A stretch of 64,000 bases of DNA, taken from positions 1 to 64,000 of the forward strand of contig CAIYDQ010000351.1 in NCBI GenBank assembly GCA_903925075.1. Direction: 5' to 3'. A model generated the notes under the pieces. The model was given only the letters and a program-made list of their open reading frames with translations. It made no database searches and was not told the DNA's origin. The position numbers and the translations under genes are program-made. Below are positions 45,612 to 53,541 of this stretch, one piece after another. The number at the start of each line of letters is the position of its first letter. Positions within the stretch are counted from its first letter, which is position 1. Source of the stretch: an uncultured Geobacter sp. (GTDB taxonomy: Bacteria; Desulfobacterota; Desulfuromonadia; Geobacterales; Geobacteraceae).

Positions 45612-47385
45612 GTGACGATTCTCTCCCGTTGATGGCGTCCATAATCTTGGCGGCGGTGCGCGCCGCGCCGCGTCCGTCGAGCAGCGCGCGGGCGCGCCGG
45701 CTCATCTCCTCTCTGCGCTCGGGCGCAGCTAAAAGTTCGGCCACCGCCCGGGAGATGCGCGCCTCGCTGCACTCCTCTCCCACGCCGCAGCAGAGCGCCA
45801 GCCCGTCTTCGGTAAACCGGGAGGCGGATCGGGCGTGGTCGTCGCTTAGGCAAAGATGGACGGCAGGCACCCCGGTGGCGGCCAGCTCGTAGGCGGTCAC
45901 CCCGAAAGAGGCCACGGCCAGATCGGCTCCCCGCATCAGCGAGGCCATGTCGCGCACCTGGCGCTCGATGCGATAGAGGCGGCGCGCCGCCGCGAGGAAA
46001 TCGCCCAGCTCGGCTTCATGGACGAATCCGGGTCCGACCACCACCAGCGTCTCGAATTTCTGCGGCATGTCGTCCAGGGCGCGCAGGGCGCGCAGCGTGA
46101 AATTGGCCGGATCGCTCCCTCCCATGGTGACCAGAACCCTCGGGGGGGAGTTGCCGGGCGGGGCCGGGGCGTCGGCAAACTCCGGCCGCAGCAGCACCCA
46201 CTCCCAACCCCGACAGAGTTCTCCGGCAAAGCCGCTCCAGTCCCATTCGGCGATCTGCGGCACGGGCGGGAAAAAAGAGAGGTCGGCCTCGCGCCGTCGG
46301 GGGCCGGGGTCGTCGAGCACGACCATCAACAAGCCGCTCTTGCGCCAACTCGCCACCTGTTCCGGGTCGAGATCGTTACGCAGGTCGAGCACCATGACGT
46401 CGGGGCGCTGGCGCAGCATGACGGCGTCGATCCAGGCGGCTTCGCCGGGTCGGTCCTGCCGCTCGCAGGGGAAACCGGCCTGCCGTACCAGCTCCCAGCC
46501 CGGCTCGCCGCTTGCCATGGCGAAGAGCACGCCGCAGCCGTGCCTGTCGCGCAGCTCCCCGGCCAGCGCCAGGCAACGCACCACATGGCCAAGCCCCGTG
46601 CGGCCGTCACCGTCGCAGCGTATCAGCACCTTGCGGCTGCGGTCGGTCGCTTTCTTCTGATACACATGGCCGTTGATGGCGACCAGATCGGGACGGTCTC
46701 GGAGCAGCCGGACGACCCGGGCCATGTCCGCCTCGCCGGCGGCGACTCCCAGCAGCCGGTAGAGCTCATGGAAGAAGCGCAGGTCGGCGGGGGTGTCGAC
46801 CGACAGGCGCGCTCCTTCAAACCTGTGCTCGACGCCGATGGGAATCCTGGCGATGCGAAACTTGTCCGGATGAGCCACGAAATAGGCGGTCACATGCTCG
46901 ATCGCCGCCGGGTCGTCGCTTGCCTCGGCCAGCAGGCGCCGCAGAGCCTCGCGGGTGAAGGTGCAAAATCCCTCGTGTATGGAATGAACCCCCGCCTGGG
47001 CGGTGCAGTATTCCGCGCCCTCCAGCAAAAGGGTTTCCACCATCCGGTCCAGCGTCTCCGGGTCCAAAAGCGGCGAATCGCCGGTGACGCGGACGATCAC
47101 CCCGGCGTCGAGCTCTTCGCCGGCCTTGGCATAGCGCTGCAGGACATCGTCCTCGGCGCCGCGCACCAGTTCCACTCCCTCGCTTTTTGCGAAGGCGACC
47201 AGCGCGTCGTCGCCGGGTCGGTCCGAGGTGGCGATGGCGATGACGTCGACCGTGCGGCATTTGCGCAACCGGTGGATGATATGCCAGAGCACCGGCTTTC
47301 CCGCCAGGGGCATCAGCACCTTGCCGGGGAGGCGGGTGGAGCCCATGCGGGCCTGGATAACCGCTGCGACCCTCGGCTTAGTCAT
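45604..47385 (-). CDS. pseG: bifunctional CMP-sugar synthetase / UDP-sugar hydrolase (PseF-PseG fusion)
   Basis: A 593-residue fusion. Residues 1-230 are a cytidylyltransferase (SpsF/PseF-type) opening VAAVIQARMGSTRLPGKVLMPL and containing VTGDSPLLDPETLD. Residues about 250-560 are a PseG/SpsG-type hydrolase with IRCDGDGRTGLGHVVRCLALA (the G-x-G-H site) and VTMGGSDPANFTLRAL. PseG releases UDP from the 2,4-diamino-altrose and PseF activates pseudaminic acid with CMP, the fourth and last steps of the pathway. In Helicobacter and Campylobacter these are separate proteins. ATG 47385 has GGAGG upstream; overlaps pseI by 8 bases. Confidence 0.9.
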   Translation of the reverse strand: MTKPRVAAVIQARMGSTRLPGKVLMPLAGKPVLWHIIHRLRKCRTVDVIAIATSDRPGDDALVAFAKSEGVELVRGAEDDVLQRYAKAGEELDAGVIVRVTGDSPLLDPETLDRMVETLLLEGAEYCTAQAGVHSIHEGFCTFTREALRRLLAEASDDPAAIEHVTAYFVAHPDKFRIARIPIGVEHRFEGARLSVDTPADLRFFHELYRLLGVAAGEADMARVVRLLRDRPDLVAINGHVYQKKATDRSRKVLIRCDGDGRTGLGHVVRCLALAGELRDRHGCGVLFAMASGEPGWELVRQAGFPCERQDRPGEAAWIDAVMLRQRPDVMVLDLRNDLDPEQVASWRKSGLLMVVLDDPGPRRREADLSFFPPVPQIAEWDWSGFAGELCRGWEWVLLRPEFADAPAPPGNSPPRVLVTMGGSDPANFTLRALRALDDMPQKFETLVVVGPGFVHEAELGDFLAAARRLYRIERQVRDMASLMRGADLAVASFGVTAYELAATGVPAVHLCLSDDHARSASRFTEDGLALCCGVGEECSEARISRAVAELLAAPERREEMSRRARALLDGRGAARTAAKIMDAINGRESSHA

Positions 47386-48238
47386 GGAAATCCTCCCGCG
47401 CCTTTTTGAGAGGCCTCAGCCCGTCGCTGGGATCGGCGCGCCACTGCCGGTCGAAGAGCTCGGCGGCGGCCGGCAGCTTCTCGCCGCTGCCGTCGGCGGA
47501 AAAGCCGCCGCGCACCGCGGCGATCACTTCCGCGATCTGCTCGGGAAGCCAGCAGTGCCCCGTCTTGAACTCTTCCCCTTCCCCCTCGAGATCCAGGTGA
47601 AACTCGATCGCCGACGCGTCCCAGCGGTGCGCGGCCCGGTGGACGACGGCGGCAGACACGCTGTGGTCCGACCAGCCGACCGGGCATTGGAACGCCTGCG
47701 CCAGGGTGCGGATCGCGGCCAGGTTGCACTGCTCGACCGGAGCCGGGTAACCGGACACGCAGTGGAGCAGGGTCAAATCGAGGCAGCCGGCGGCGCGCAG
47801 CGTGGCAACCGCTCCCTCGATCTCGCCCATGGTCGCCATGCCGGTGGAAAGCACCACGGGCTTTCCGGTGCGGGCGCAGGCGTTCAACAGGTCGCCCCAG
47901 AGCAGCTCGTAGGACGCGACCTTGAAGAAATCGACGTGCGGCAGCAGTTCCTCAACCGCCTGCAGATAGAACGGGGTGCAGGAGAACTGGATGCCGCGCT
48001 CCCGGCAGCGGGAAGCCAGCGGCGGGAGAAACTCCACCGGCAGCTCCCATGCCTTGCGGGCGCGCAACTCGGGGCGCTTCTCCAGGACCTCCCCGGCGAA
48101 CAGCTCCTCGATGCGAAAAAGTTGGAATTTTACCGCGTCGCAGCCGACCTCGGCCGCGACATCGATGAAGCGAAAACAACGCTCCAAGTCGCGGTGGTGG
48201 TTGCTGGATACTTCGGCGATGAAGACCGGTTTAGCCAT
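47378..48238 (-). CDS. pseI: NeuB/PseI-type nonulosonic acid synthase, short form
   Basis: A 286-residue aldolase-type synthase that condenses phosphoenolpyruvate with a 6-deoxy-diamino sugar to give a nine-carbon acid. The TIM-barrel motifs are FIAEVSSNHHRDLERCFRFID, DAVKFQLFRIEEL, CTPFYLQAVE, VVLSTGMATMGEIEGAV and CPVGWSDHS. The C-terminal SAF (antifreeze-like) domain of NeuB and PseI is missing: the protein ends just after SDGLRPLKKAREDFHD, about 50-60 residues short. Short forms exist, so it is probably still functional. Starts at ATG 48238, overlapping the pseC end by 8 bases, with AAAAGGAAG upstream. Confidence 0.88.
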   Translation of the reverse strand: MAKPVFIAEVSSNHHRDLERCFRFIDVAAEVGCDAVKFQLFRIEELFAGEVLEKRPELRARKAWELPVEFLPPLASRCRERGIQFSCTPFYLQAVEELLPHVDFFKVASYELLWGDLLNACARTGKPVVLSTGMATMGEIEGAVATLRAAGCLDLTLLHCVSGYPAPVEQCNLAAIRTLAQAFQCPVGWSDHSVSAAVVHRAAHRWDASAIEFHLDLEGEGEEFKTGHCWLPEQIAEVIAAVRGGFSADGSGEKLPAAAELFDRQWRADPSDGLRPLKKAREDFHD

Positions 48239-49421
48239 GGCACGCTTCCTTTTGCGCCGGGGCGACGCCGAGCGTCTCCCTGAGCGCTTCCGCGACCTGG
48301 TCCTGCTCGGCGTCGCTCATGGCCGGGAACAGGGGGATGGTCATGATCTCCCGATAATACGCCTCGGCTTCGGGGAAGTCCCCCTCGGCGAAGCCGAGCG
48401 CTCGATAGTAGGGCTGGGTATGCACCGGGATGTAATGCACGTGCGCCGTGATCCCCCGTCCCCGCATTTCCTCGAGGATGGCGCGGCGGCTCTTCCCCAG
48501 CGCGTGCGTGTGCAGGCGGATCACATAGAGGTGAAAGGCGGAAAAGGCGTCCGGGTGCTGCCGGGGAAGGGTGAGCGGCAGGCCGTCGAGCAACTGCCGG
48601 TAGCGCTTGGCCAGGTACTGGCGCCGCGCCACGAACTCGTCCAGCATCGCCATCTGGCTTGCCCCCAGGGCCGCCTGGATGTCGGTCATCCGGTAGTTGA
48701 AGCCCAGCTCGATCTGCTCGTAGTACCACGGACCGTGCGGCTCGCCCTTCATGCGGGCGGGATCGCTGGTGATGCCGTGGCTCCTGAGCCGCACCAGCCT
48801 TTCCGCCAGGGCGGAGCTGTTGCAAAGCACCATGCCCCCTTCGCCGGTGGTGATGATTTTCACCGGGTGGAAGCTGAACACGGTCATGTCGGAGTAGCGG
48901 CAGTTGCCGAGCGGTTGGTCCTGGTAGCGGCCGCCGATGCCGTGGGAGGCGTCCTCGATCACCCGGAAACCGTAGCGCTTCGCCAGGCGGGCGATCCCCT
49001 CCATGTCGCAGGATTGGCCGGCGAAATGGACCGGGATCACGATCTTGGGGAGTTTTCCCTCGGACTCGGCCCGCTCCAGTTTTTCTTGCAGGCGCTCGAC
49101 GCTCATGTTGTAGCTGACGGGATCGATGTCGACGAAATCGACGGACGCGCCGCAGTAAAGGCCGCAATTCGCCGAGGCCACGAAGGTGTTGGGCGAGGTC
49201 CAGAGGCGGTCTCCGGGACCAAGCCCCGCCGCCAGGCAGGCGATGTGCAGGGCAGAGGTGGCGCTGTTCACCGCGACGGCATGGCCTGCGCCGCAGTAAT
49301 CGGCGACGCTGGCCTCGAACCGCTGCACGGTGGGACCCTGGGTCAACCAGGTCGATTTGAGGACTTCGAGAACCGCCTGTATGTCGGCATCGCTGATCGA
49401 CTGCCGTCCGTATGGGATCAT
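48231..49421 (-). CDS. pseC: UDP-4-amino-4,6-dideoxy-N-acetyl-beta-L-altrosamine transaminase
   Basis: A 396-residue PLP-dependent DegT-type aminotransferase that transfers an amino group to C4 of the UDP-keto sugar from PseB. Family segments: YGRQSISDADIQAVLEVLKS, VAVNSATSALHIACLA, ASHGIGGRYQDQPLGNC and FSFHPVKIITTGEGG, where the lysine of HPVK forms the PLP Schiff base. Its start overlaps the upstream coiled-coil gene stop by ATGA. It is the second pathway step. Confidence 0.93.
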   Translation of the reverse strand: MIPYGRQSISDADIQAVLEVLKSTWLTQGPTVQRFEASVADYCGAGHAVAVNSATSALHIACLAAGLGPGDRLWTSPNTFVASANCGLYCGASVDFVDIDPVSYNMSVERLQEKLERAESEGKLPKIVIPVHFAGQSCDMEGIARLAKRYGFRVIEDASHGIGGRYQDQPLGNCRYSDMTVFSFHPVKIITTGEGGMVLCNSSALAERLVRLRSHGITSDPARMKGEPHGPWYYEQIELGFNYRMTDIQAALGASQMAMLDEFVARRQYLAKRYRQLLDGLPLTLPRQHPDAFSAFHLYVIRLHTHALGKSRRAILEEMRGRGITAHVHYIPVHTQPYYRALGFAEGDFPEAEAYYREIMTIPLFPAMSDAEQDQVAEALRETLGVAPAQKEACHG

Positions 49422-49909
49422 GATGGGTCCGGCTCCCTCACACCGTAAATGACCTGATGCGCATGGGGATCGGCACGGTGAGCGGCAAGCTCGTCTGCTA
49501 TCTTGTCGATTTTCACTGAAAGATTCGATTCCACCCGATCCAGTTTCTCGGACAGCGCAAGATGGCCTTCGGCAATGAGAGCTATTTTATAATCGAAGCT
49601 CTCCACCATGACGCCGATATGACGTTCAAATTTCTCTTCCTGTTCGGCAAACCGTTCTGCAATTCGTCGGTCTTGATCGATGAATTGTTGCGCCACCGAG
49701 GCGAATTGACCATCGATTTTGGCAAACTGACCGTCAATCTTGTCGAACTGACTGTCAATCTTGGCAAACTGACCGTCAATCTTGGCAAACTGACCGTCAA
49801 TCTTATCGAACTTCTCGTCTATCTTGTCGAACTTCTCGTCTATCTTGACAAATTGTTCGGTTATCTTGCCAAATTGCTCTACCAGGAAAGCTCTGTCGCT
49901 AGCGTCCAT
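49418..49909 (-). CDS. heptad-repeat coiled-coil protein
   Basis: A 163-residue protein of unknown function. The first 90 residues are perfect or near-perfect seven-residue repeats of the form KIDEKFD or KIDGQFA, running about nine units, followed by a second coiled segment with LALSEKLDRVESNLSVKIDKIADEL. DNA in this part repeats in 21-base units. No membrane segment or catalytic motif. AGGAGGGGAAA precedes the ATG, and its end overlaps pseC by 4 bases. It is inserted between pseB and pseC in an otherwise enzymatic operon, so it may be a scaffold for the pathway, or a passenger. Confidence 0.75.
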   Translation of the reverse strand: MDASDRAFLVEQFGKITEQFVKIDEKFDKIDEKFDKIDGQFAKIDGQFAKIDSQFDKIDGQFAKIDGQFASVAQQFIDQDRRIAERFAEQEEKFERHIGVMVESFDYKIALIAEGHLALSEKLDRVESNLSVKIDKIADELAAHRADPHAHQVIYGVREPDPS

Positions 49910-49934
49910 TTTCCCCTCCTGTTCGCTGTTGTCG

Positions 49935-50948
49935 TCAGGCCGGGACGAAGTTCCGATCTACGTGCTCCACCATCAGCCGGCGCAGTTCTGCAACGCTCAA
50001 CCACTCGTCGTTGCTGCCGCTGTTGTAGGCGAAATCGTCGGGGCAGGGAGTGCCGTCGAAGGCTTGGGCGAAGGCCTGCACGTCCCAAAGCGGTATCGAC
50101 GGGAGGATCACGAAGTGGCGTTCGAATTGCAGCGAATTGATGGCGTCGGTGGCGGTAATCATCTCCTCGTGCAGTTTTTCGCCGGGCCGGATGCCGACCA
50201 GGGAGAGGCGGCAACCCGGCGCGATGGCCTCGGCCACGTCGGTGATGCGGTAGCTGGGGATCTTGGGGACGAAGATCTCGCCCCCCCACATGTCGGCTAA
50301 GGCCTTCAGGACCAGAGCCACGCCGTCGGCGAGTGTGATGTTGAAGCGCGTCATCCGCTCGTCCGTGATGGGAAGGACCCCTTCGGACCTTTTATTGAGG
50401 AAGAAGGGAATGACGCTGCCGCGGCTCCCCATGACGTTGCCATAGCGCACCACCGAGAACTTGATGTCCCGCTTCCCCTTGAAGTTGTTGGCGGCGACGA
50501 AAAGCTTGTCGGAACAGAGCTTGGTGGCGCCGTAGAGGTTGATGGGCGCGGCCGCCTTGTCGGTGCTCAAGGCCACTACCTTGCTGACGCCGTTGTCCAT
50601 GGCCGCTTCGATCAGGTTCTGGGCGCCCAGCACGTTGGTTTTGATCGCTTCGAAGGGGTTGTATTCGCAGGCCGGGACTTGTTTGAGCGCCGCTGCGTGC
50701 ACGACGATATCGATCCCCTGCAAGGCGCGGTTCAGCCGGTCGCGGTCGCGCACGTCGCCGATGAAATAACGCAGCTGCTTGAACTTCTCGGGCGGGAATT
50801 GCTGGGCCATCTCGGACTGTTTCAACTCGTCGCGGGAAAAGACCACGACGCGGGTGATGTCGGGGTACTGCAGCAGTATGGTTTCCACGAATTTCTTGCC
50901 AAAGGAACCGGTACCGCCGGTAACGAGCAGGGACTTGCCTGTTAGCAT
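49935..50948 (-). CDS. pseB: UDP-N-acetylglucosamine 4,6-dehydratase (inverting)
   Basis: A 337-residue extended SDR, the first pseudaminic-acid enzyme, removing water from UDP-GlcNAc with inversion at C5. NAD loop: LVTGGTGSFGKKFVETIL. The catalytic stretch STDKAAAPINLYGATK has the Asp-Lys-Tyr triad typical of the inverting PseB group; GNVMGSRGSVIPFF follows. The ATG at 50948 has AAGAGGAAATC ahead; the frame is open upstream to 50978 without support. A sigma-70 promoter lies about 250 bases upstream. First gene of the pse operon. Confidence 0.94.
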   Translation of the reverse strand: MLTGKSLLVTGGTGSFGKKFVETILLQYPDITRVVVFSRDELKQSEMAQQFPPEKFKQLRYFIGDVRDRDRLNRALQGIDIVVHAAALKQVPACEYNPFEAIKTNVLGAQNLIEAAMDNGVSKVVALSTDKAAAPINLYGATKLCSDKLFVAANNFKGKRDIKFSVVRYGNVMGSRGSVIPFFLNKRSEGVLPITDERMTRFNITLADGVALVLKALADMWGGEIFVPKIPSYRITDVAEAIAPGCRLSLVGIRPGEKLHEEMITATDAINSLQFERHFVILPSIPLWDVQAFAQAFDGTPCPDDFAYNSGSNDEWLSVAELRRLMVEHVDRNFVPA

Positions 50949-51263
50949 GATTTCCTCTTTTCGGTGAGGGAGAGACAAAAGGTCTCGGCCCGCCTGGAAA
51001 CAGCAACTGCCATGCCAAAATCACCGATCGGGGGGCGGCGGCGCGAAAAGATGTGGAGCCGAGCGGCTGGAATGGTGAAAAGAGCCGTGGTCGGAGCCGG
51101 CTAAGGCGGTTGGCGCTAGCTGGCGTCTTTGCGGGGCGCCGTGCGGATTGTTCCAGGGGGAACGCCGTAGCCACGCGCTGCACGCTGCCGCAGGGCTTCG
51201 AAGTTTAGTGCGCCGCCCCGGAAAAGTCAAAAGTTTGAAACCGGGGCCGCTTGCCGGCGTTGG
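50949..51263 (-). other. leader region of the pse operon
   Basis: A 315-base gap between the motB end and the pseB start. Apart from the promoter at 51202-51230 and the palindrome beside it, I see no gene. The predicted 5-prime leader is about 250 bases, long for a simple ribosome site. No convincing riboswitch fold was recognised. Confidence 0.4.
51202..51230 (-). promoter_or_regulatory. sigma-70 promoter for the pse operon with overlapping palindrome
   Basis: On the minus strand TTGACT (51225-51230) and TAAACT (51202-51207) are separated by 17 bases. The -35 box is half of the palindromic GTCAAAAGTTTGAA at 51226-51239 (plus strand), so a repressor there would block it. Confidence 0.6.
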
Positions 51264-52025
51264 TCACGGCTCCCCTTTCTCGCTTTCCTCGGACAGGAGC
51301 ACGATGTCGACCCTGCGGTTGCGGGCGCGCCCCTCCTCGCTGCCGTTGTCGGCAACCGGGCGGTATTGGCCGTAACCGGTGGCGGAAACCTTCTCCGGGT
51401 CGAAATCGTCATGCTTGATGAGGTACTGCAGCACGTTGGTGGCGCGCGCGGTGGAGAGCTCCCAGTTGGTGGGGAAGACTCCCCCGCTCATCGGGATGTT
51501 GTCGGTGTGCCCTTCTATGCGGATGCCGTTGGAGTAGCTGGAGAGCGAGGAGGCGACGTCGTCCAGGAGCGAGTGGGATCCCTGCTTGAGCGCGGCGCTC
51601 CCCGATTCGAAAAAACCCGCCTCGTTCAGGCTCACCACCAGCCCGCGCGCGTTCACCGCGACGTTGACCTTGTCCTGCGCTCCGGCTTTTTGCAGGTACG
51701 CCTCTATGGCGAGTTTGACCGCCTTGAACTCCTGCTCGCCTCCCTTGGACTTTCCCTTTCTCGGCGTCTGCGAAACCTTTTGCAGCATGGGGATGATGTT
51801 CATGGCGCCGGCCTCGATCACGCTCGGCTTGGGAGCGGGCGACGTCTTGGAATAGCCGAAGGAATCCCGCATCGACTCCATCACCTCGACGATCTTCTTC
51901 TTGTCGGTCTGGCTCATGGCGTACAGGGTGACGAAGACGGCGAACAAAAGCGTGATGAAGTCAGCATAGGAGACCAGCCAGCGCTCGTGGTTCGGTTCCT
52001 TTTCGTGCTGTTTCTTTCTGGCCAT
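51264..52025 (-). CDS. motB: flagellar motor stator protein MotB
   Basis: A 253-residue stator subunit that anchors the motor to peptidoglycan. The single N-terminal membrane helix contains the proton-site aspartate (WLVSYADFITLLFAVFVTLY). The C-terminal OmpA-like domain has IRIEGHTDNIPMSG, NWELSTARATNVLQYLI and the terminal NRRVDIVLL. The start directly abuts the motA stop. Encoded last in flbD-motA-motB. Confidence 0.94.
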   Translation of the reverse strand: MARKKQHEKEPNHERWLVSYADFITLLFAVFVTLYAMSQTDKKKIVEVMESMRDSFGYSKTSPAPKPSVIEAGAMNIIPMLQKVSQTPRKGKSKGGEQEFKAVKLAIEAYLQKAGAQDKVNVAVNARGLVVSLNEAGFFESGSAALKQGSHSLLDDVASSLSSYSNGIRIEGHTDNIPMSGGVFPTNWELSTARATNVLQYLIKHDDFDPEKVSATGYGQYRPVADNGSEEGRARNRRVDIVLLSEESEKGEP

Positions 52026-52793
52026 CTACTTCCCTTTTTTCTCGCCGCCGGGCTCGTGCAGGTAGGCCCTGAGCTTTTGCTCGATGAAGTGCGGGTTCTC
52101 CCCGTTCTGAATGGCGATCAGTCCCTCGATGACCATCTCCTTTTGCAGCAGCTCCTCCTTCAAACGGTGCTTCAGCTTGGTGCCGAAGGGGATGCAGAAG
52201 AGGTTGGCCGTCATCAGGCCGTAGATGGTGGCGACGAAGGCGACGGCGATGCCGCCGCCGAGCTTGGAGGGGTCGGAAAGGTTGCTCATGACGTGGATCA
52301 GGCCGAGCACGGCGCCGATGATGCCGATGGTCGGCGCGAAGCCGCCCGCCGACTCGAAGACCTCGGCGCTCCCTTTGCCGTGCTCCTCGAAAGAGCCGAG
52401 CTCGATCTCCATGGTCTCGCGCAGCTTCTGCGGATCGATGCCGTCCACCACCAGCGAGATCCCCTTCTTGGTGAACGAGTCCTTGACGGTCTGCGCCTCC
52501 TGCTCCAGGGAGATCAGGCCGTTGCGCCTGGCTTTGGCGGCGTAGTTGATGATGTTCTTGATCACCGCCTCGGGGTCTTCCTGGGGGGGGAGGAACACCC
52601 TCTTCAGGTCCTTGGCGGCGGTGATCAGCGTCGGCATGGGGAAACTGACGAAGGTGGCCGCGGCGGTGCCGCCGAGCACGATCATCGCCGCGGTCGGCTG
52701 CACCAGCGCCCCCATGTGCAACCCTTCCAGGGCGGCGCCGCCAAAGACGGCGCCAAGCCCCATGACAAGTCCGATTATCGTAGCTAAATCCAT
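52026..52793 (-). CDS. motA: flagellar motor stator protein MotA
   Basis: A 255-residue four-helix membrane protein; MotA pentamers with MotB dimers form the ion-driven stator. N-terminal MDLATIIGLVMGLGAVFGG, then VLGGTAAATFVSFPMPTLI, and the conserved third-helix region AGGFAPTIGIIGAVLGLIHVM with the Pro used in torque transmission. Cytoplasmic charged loop between the second and third helices. The ion (proton or sodium) cannot be fixed by eye. Confidence 0.94.
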   Translation of the reverse strand: MDLATIIGLVMGLGAVFGGAALEGLHMGALVQPTAAMIVLGGTAAATFVSFPMPTLITAAKDLKRVFLPPQEDPEAVIKNIINYAAKARRNGLISLEQEAQTVKDSFTKKGISLVVDGIDPQKLRETMEIELGSFEEHGKGSAEVFESAGGFAPTIGIIGAVLGLIHVMSNLSDPSKLGGGIAVAFVATIYGLMTANLFCIPFGTKLKHRLKEELLQKEMVIEGLIAIQNGENPHFIEQKLRAYLHEPGGEKKGK

Positions 52794-52823
52794 GAGATCA
52801 CTTGAACTCCGACCTTGTTATTG

Positions 52824-53081
52824 TTACAGCTTGCAGCGCGGATGGTATCTCTCCAAATCGATTCTGCGCAAGTAGCGCTTTCCCGCGTCAGGGAGGGCAT
52901 GCCGCATCTGGCGCGTCTTGAAGCTGATGATGCGGCCGATCACCACGCGTGCCGGCTCCAGCACCAGGTGGTGGTTGCCGTTGGAGAGGGTGATGTGGGT
53001 GTCGGGGGTCTCCTCCAGAAGCTCGATGAGGTCGGGGTTCAGGAAGATTTCGCTGCCGTCGAGTCTTGTCAGCCTGATCAT
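52824..53081 (-). CDS. flbD: FlbD family flagellar protein
   Basis: An 85-residue member of the small FlbD (FlrC-unrelated) family. The N-terminus MIRLTRLDGSEIFLNPDLIELLEETPDTHITLSNG is characteristic. Function unclear; the gene commonly precedes motA in spirochaetes, firmicutes and deltaproteobacteria. It has a sigma-28 promoter 40 bases upstream and is the first gene of the flbD-motA-motB unit. Confidence 0.88.
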   Translation of the reverse strand: MIRLTRLDGSEIFLNPDLIELLEETPDTHITLSNGNHHLVLEPARVVIGRIISFKTRQMRHALPDAGKRYLRRIDLERYHPRCKL

Positions 53082-53120
53082 AAGGGAACCTGCCTTGGCG
53101 ATGGTGGGTGCACTTGTATG

Positions 53121-53147
53121 TCTTCGGCAGCTGTAGCGAAATCTTTA
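53121..53147 (-). promoter_or_regulatory. sigma-28 promoter for flbD-motA-motB
   Basis: On the minus strand TAAAGATT (53140-53147), 11 bases, GCCGAAGA (53121-53128). Matches the FliA pattern of the other sites in this window with two -10 differences. 40 bases before flbD. Confidence 0.75.
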
Positions 53148-53359
53148 GCTTAATCAACCATGGCACCGAAACTAGCGTCACTCTCCGTCCCGGGATTTCG
53201 GTCCGGACGGCTGTTTCCCGCCGCGCCCTGGAGCCGGTCGCCCTGTCGATTTGCAAACAACGGGCCGTTTTCTTGCTGTCCAGCGCGCTGCGCCGACCCC
53301 TCGGGACAACGGGAGGGAGATTTTTCCCGCCGCTAGCGGACAGTAATTAATAATTTGGC

Positions 53360-53386
53360 TAAAGTTTTGCCGGCATCGGCCGATAA
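53360..53386 (+). promoter_or_regulatory. sigma-28 promoter for flaG copy 2
   Basis: TAAAGTTT (53360-53367), 11 bases, GCCGATAA (53379-53386): an exact FliA consensus. Confidence 0.9.
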
Positions 53387-53541
53387 GGATGGTGAGTGTC
53401 GGGATGTATCGCCCTCGACGGCGGGGTTTTCTTAATAATGCCTCGGGCGCAGGGCGAAAAGCGGCAAAGTCGAACGACTTCTAAAAAAATTGATGGTTTG
53501 GCCAGAGCACCCAGCCCGGCCAATACGAGGAGTGAGATCTC

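Larger units (their letters stand above)
53082..53541. other. divergent promoter region between flbD and flaG copy 2
   Basis: A 460-base gap containing sigma-28 promoters facing both ways (53121-53147 minus; 53360-53386 plus) and a 14-base palindrome AAGTCGAACGACTT at about 53474-53487. The flaG leader is about 150 bases. No coding sequence is supported. Confidence 0.6.

Noticed and set aside
49699-49870. Regular 21-base repeats that could suggest a CRISPR array
   Set aside because: No spacers of constant length with unique sequence; units are contiguous and encode seven-residue heptads in frame.
53387-53541. Possible c-di-GMP (GEMM) riboswitch in the flaG2 leader
   Set aside because: GCGCAGGGCGAAA has a faint resemblance, but the tetraloop-receptor and conserved GCAAAGCC parts do not fit and the stems do not close.
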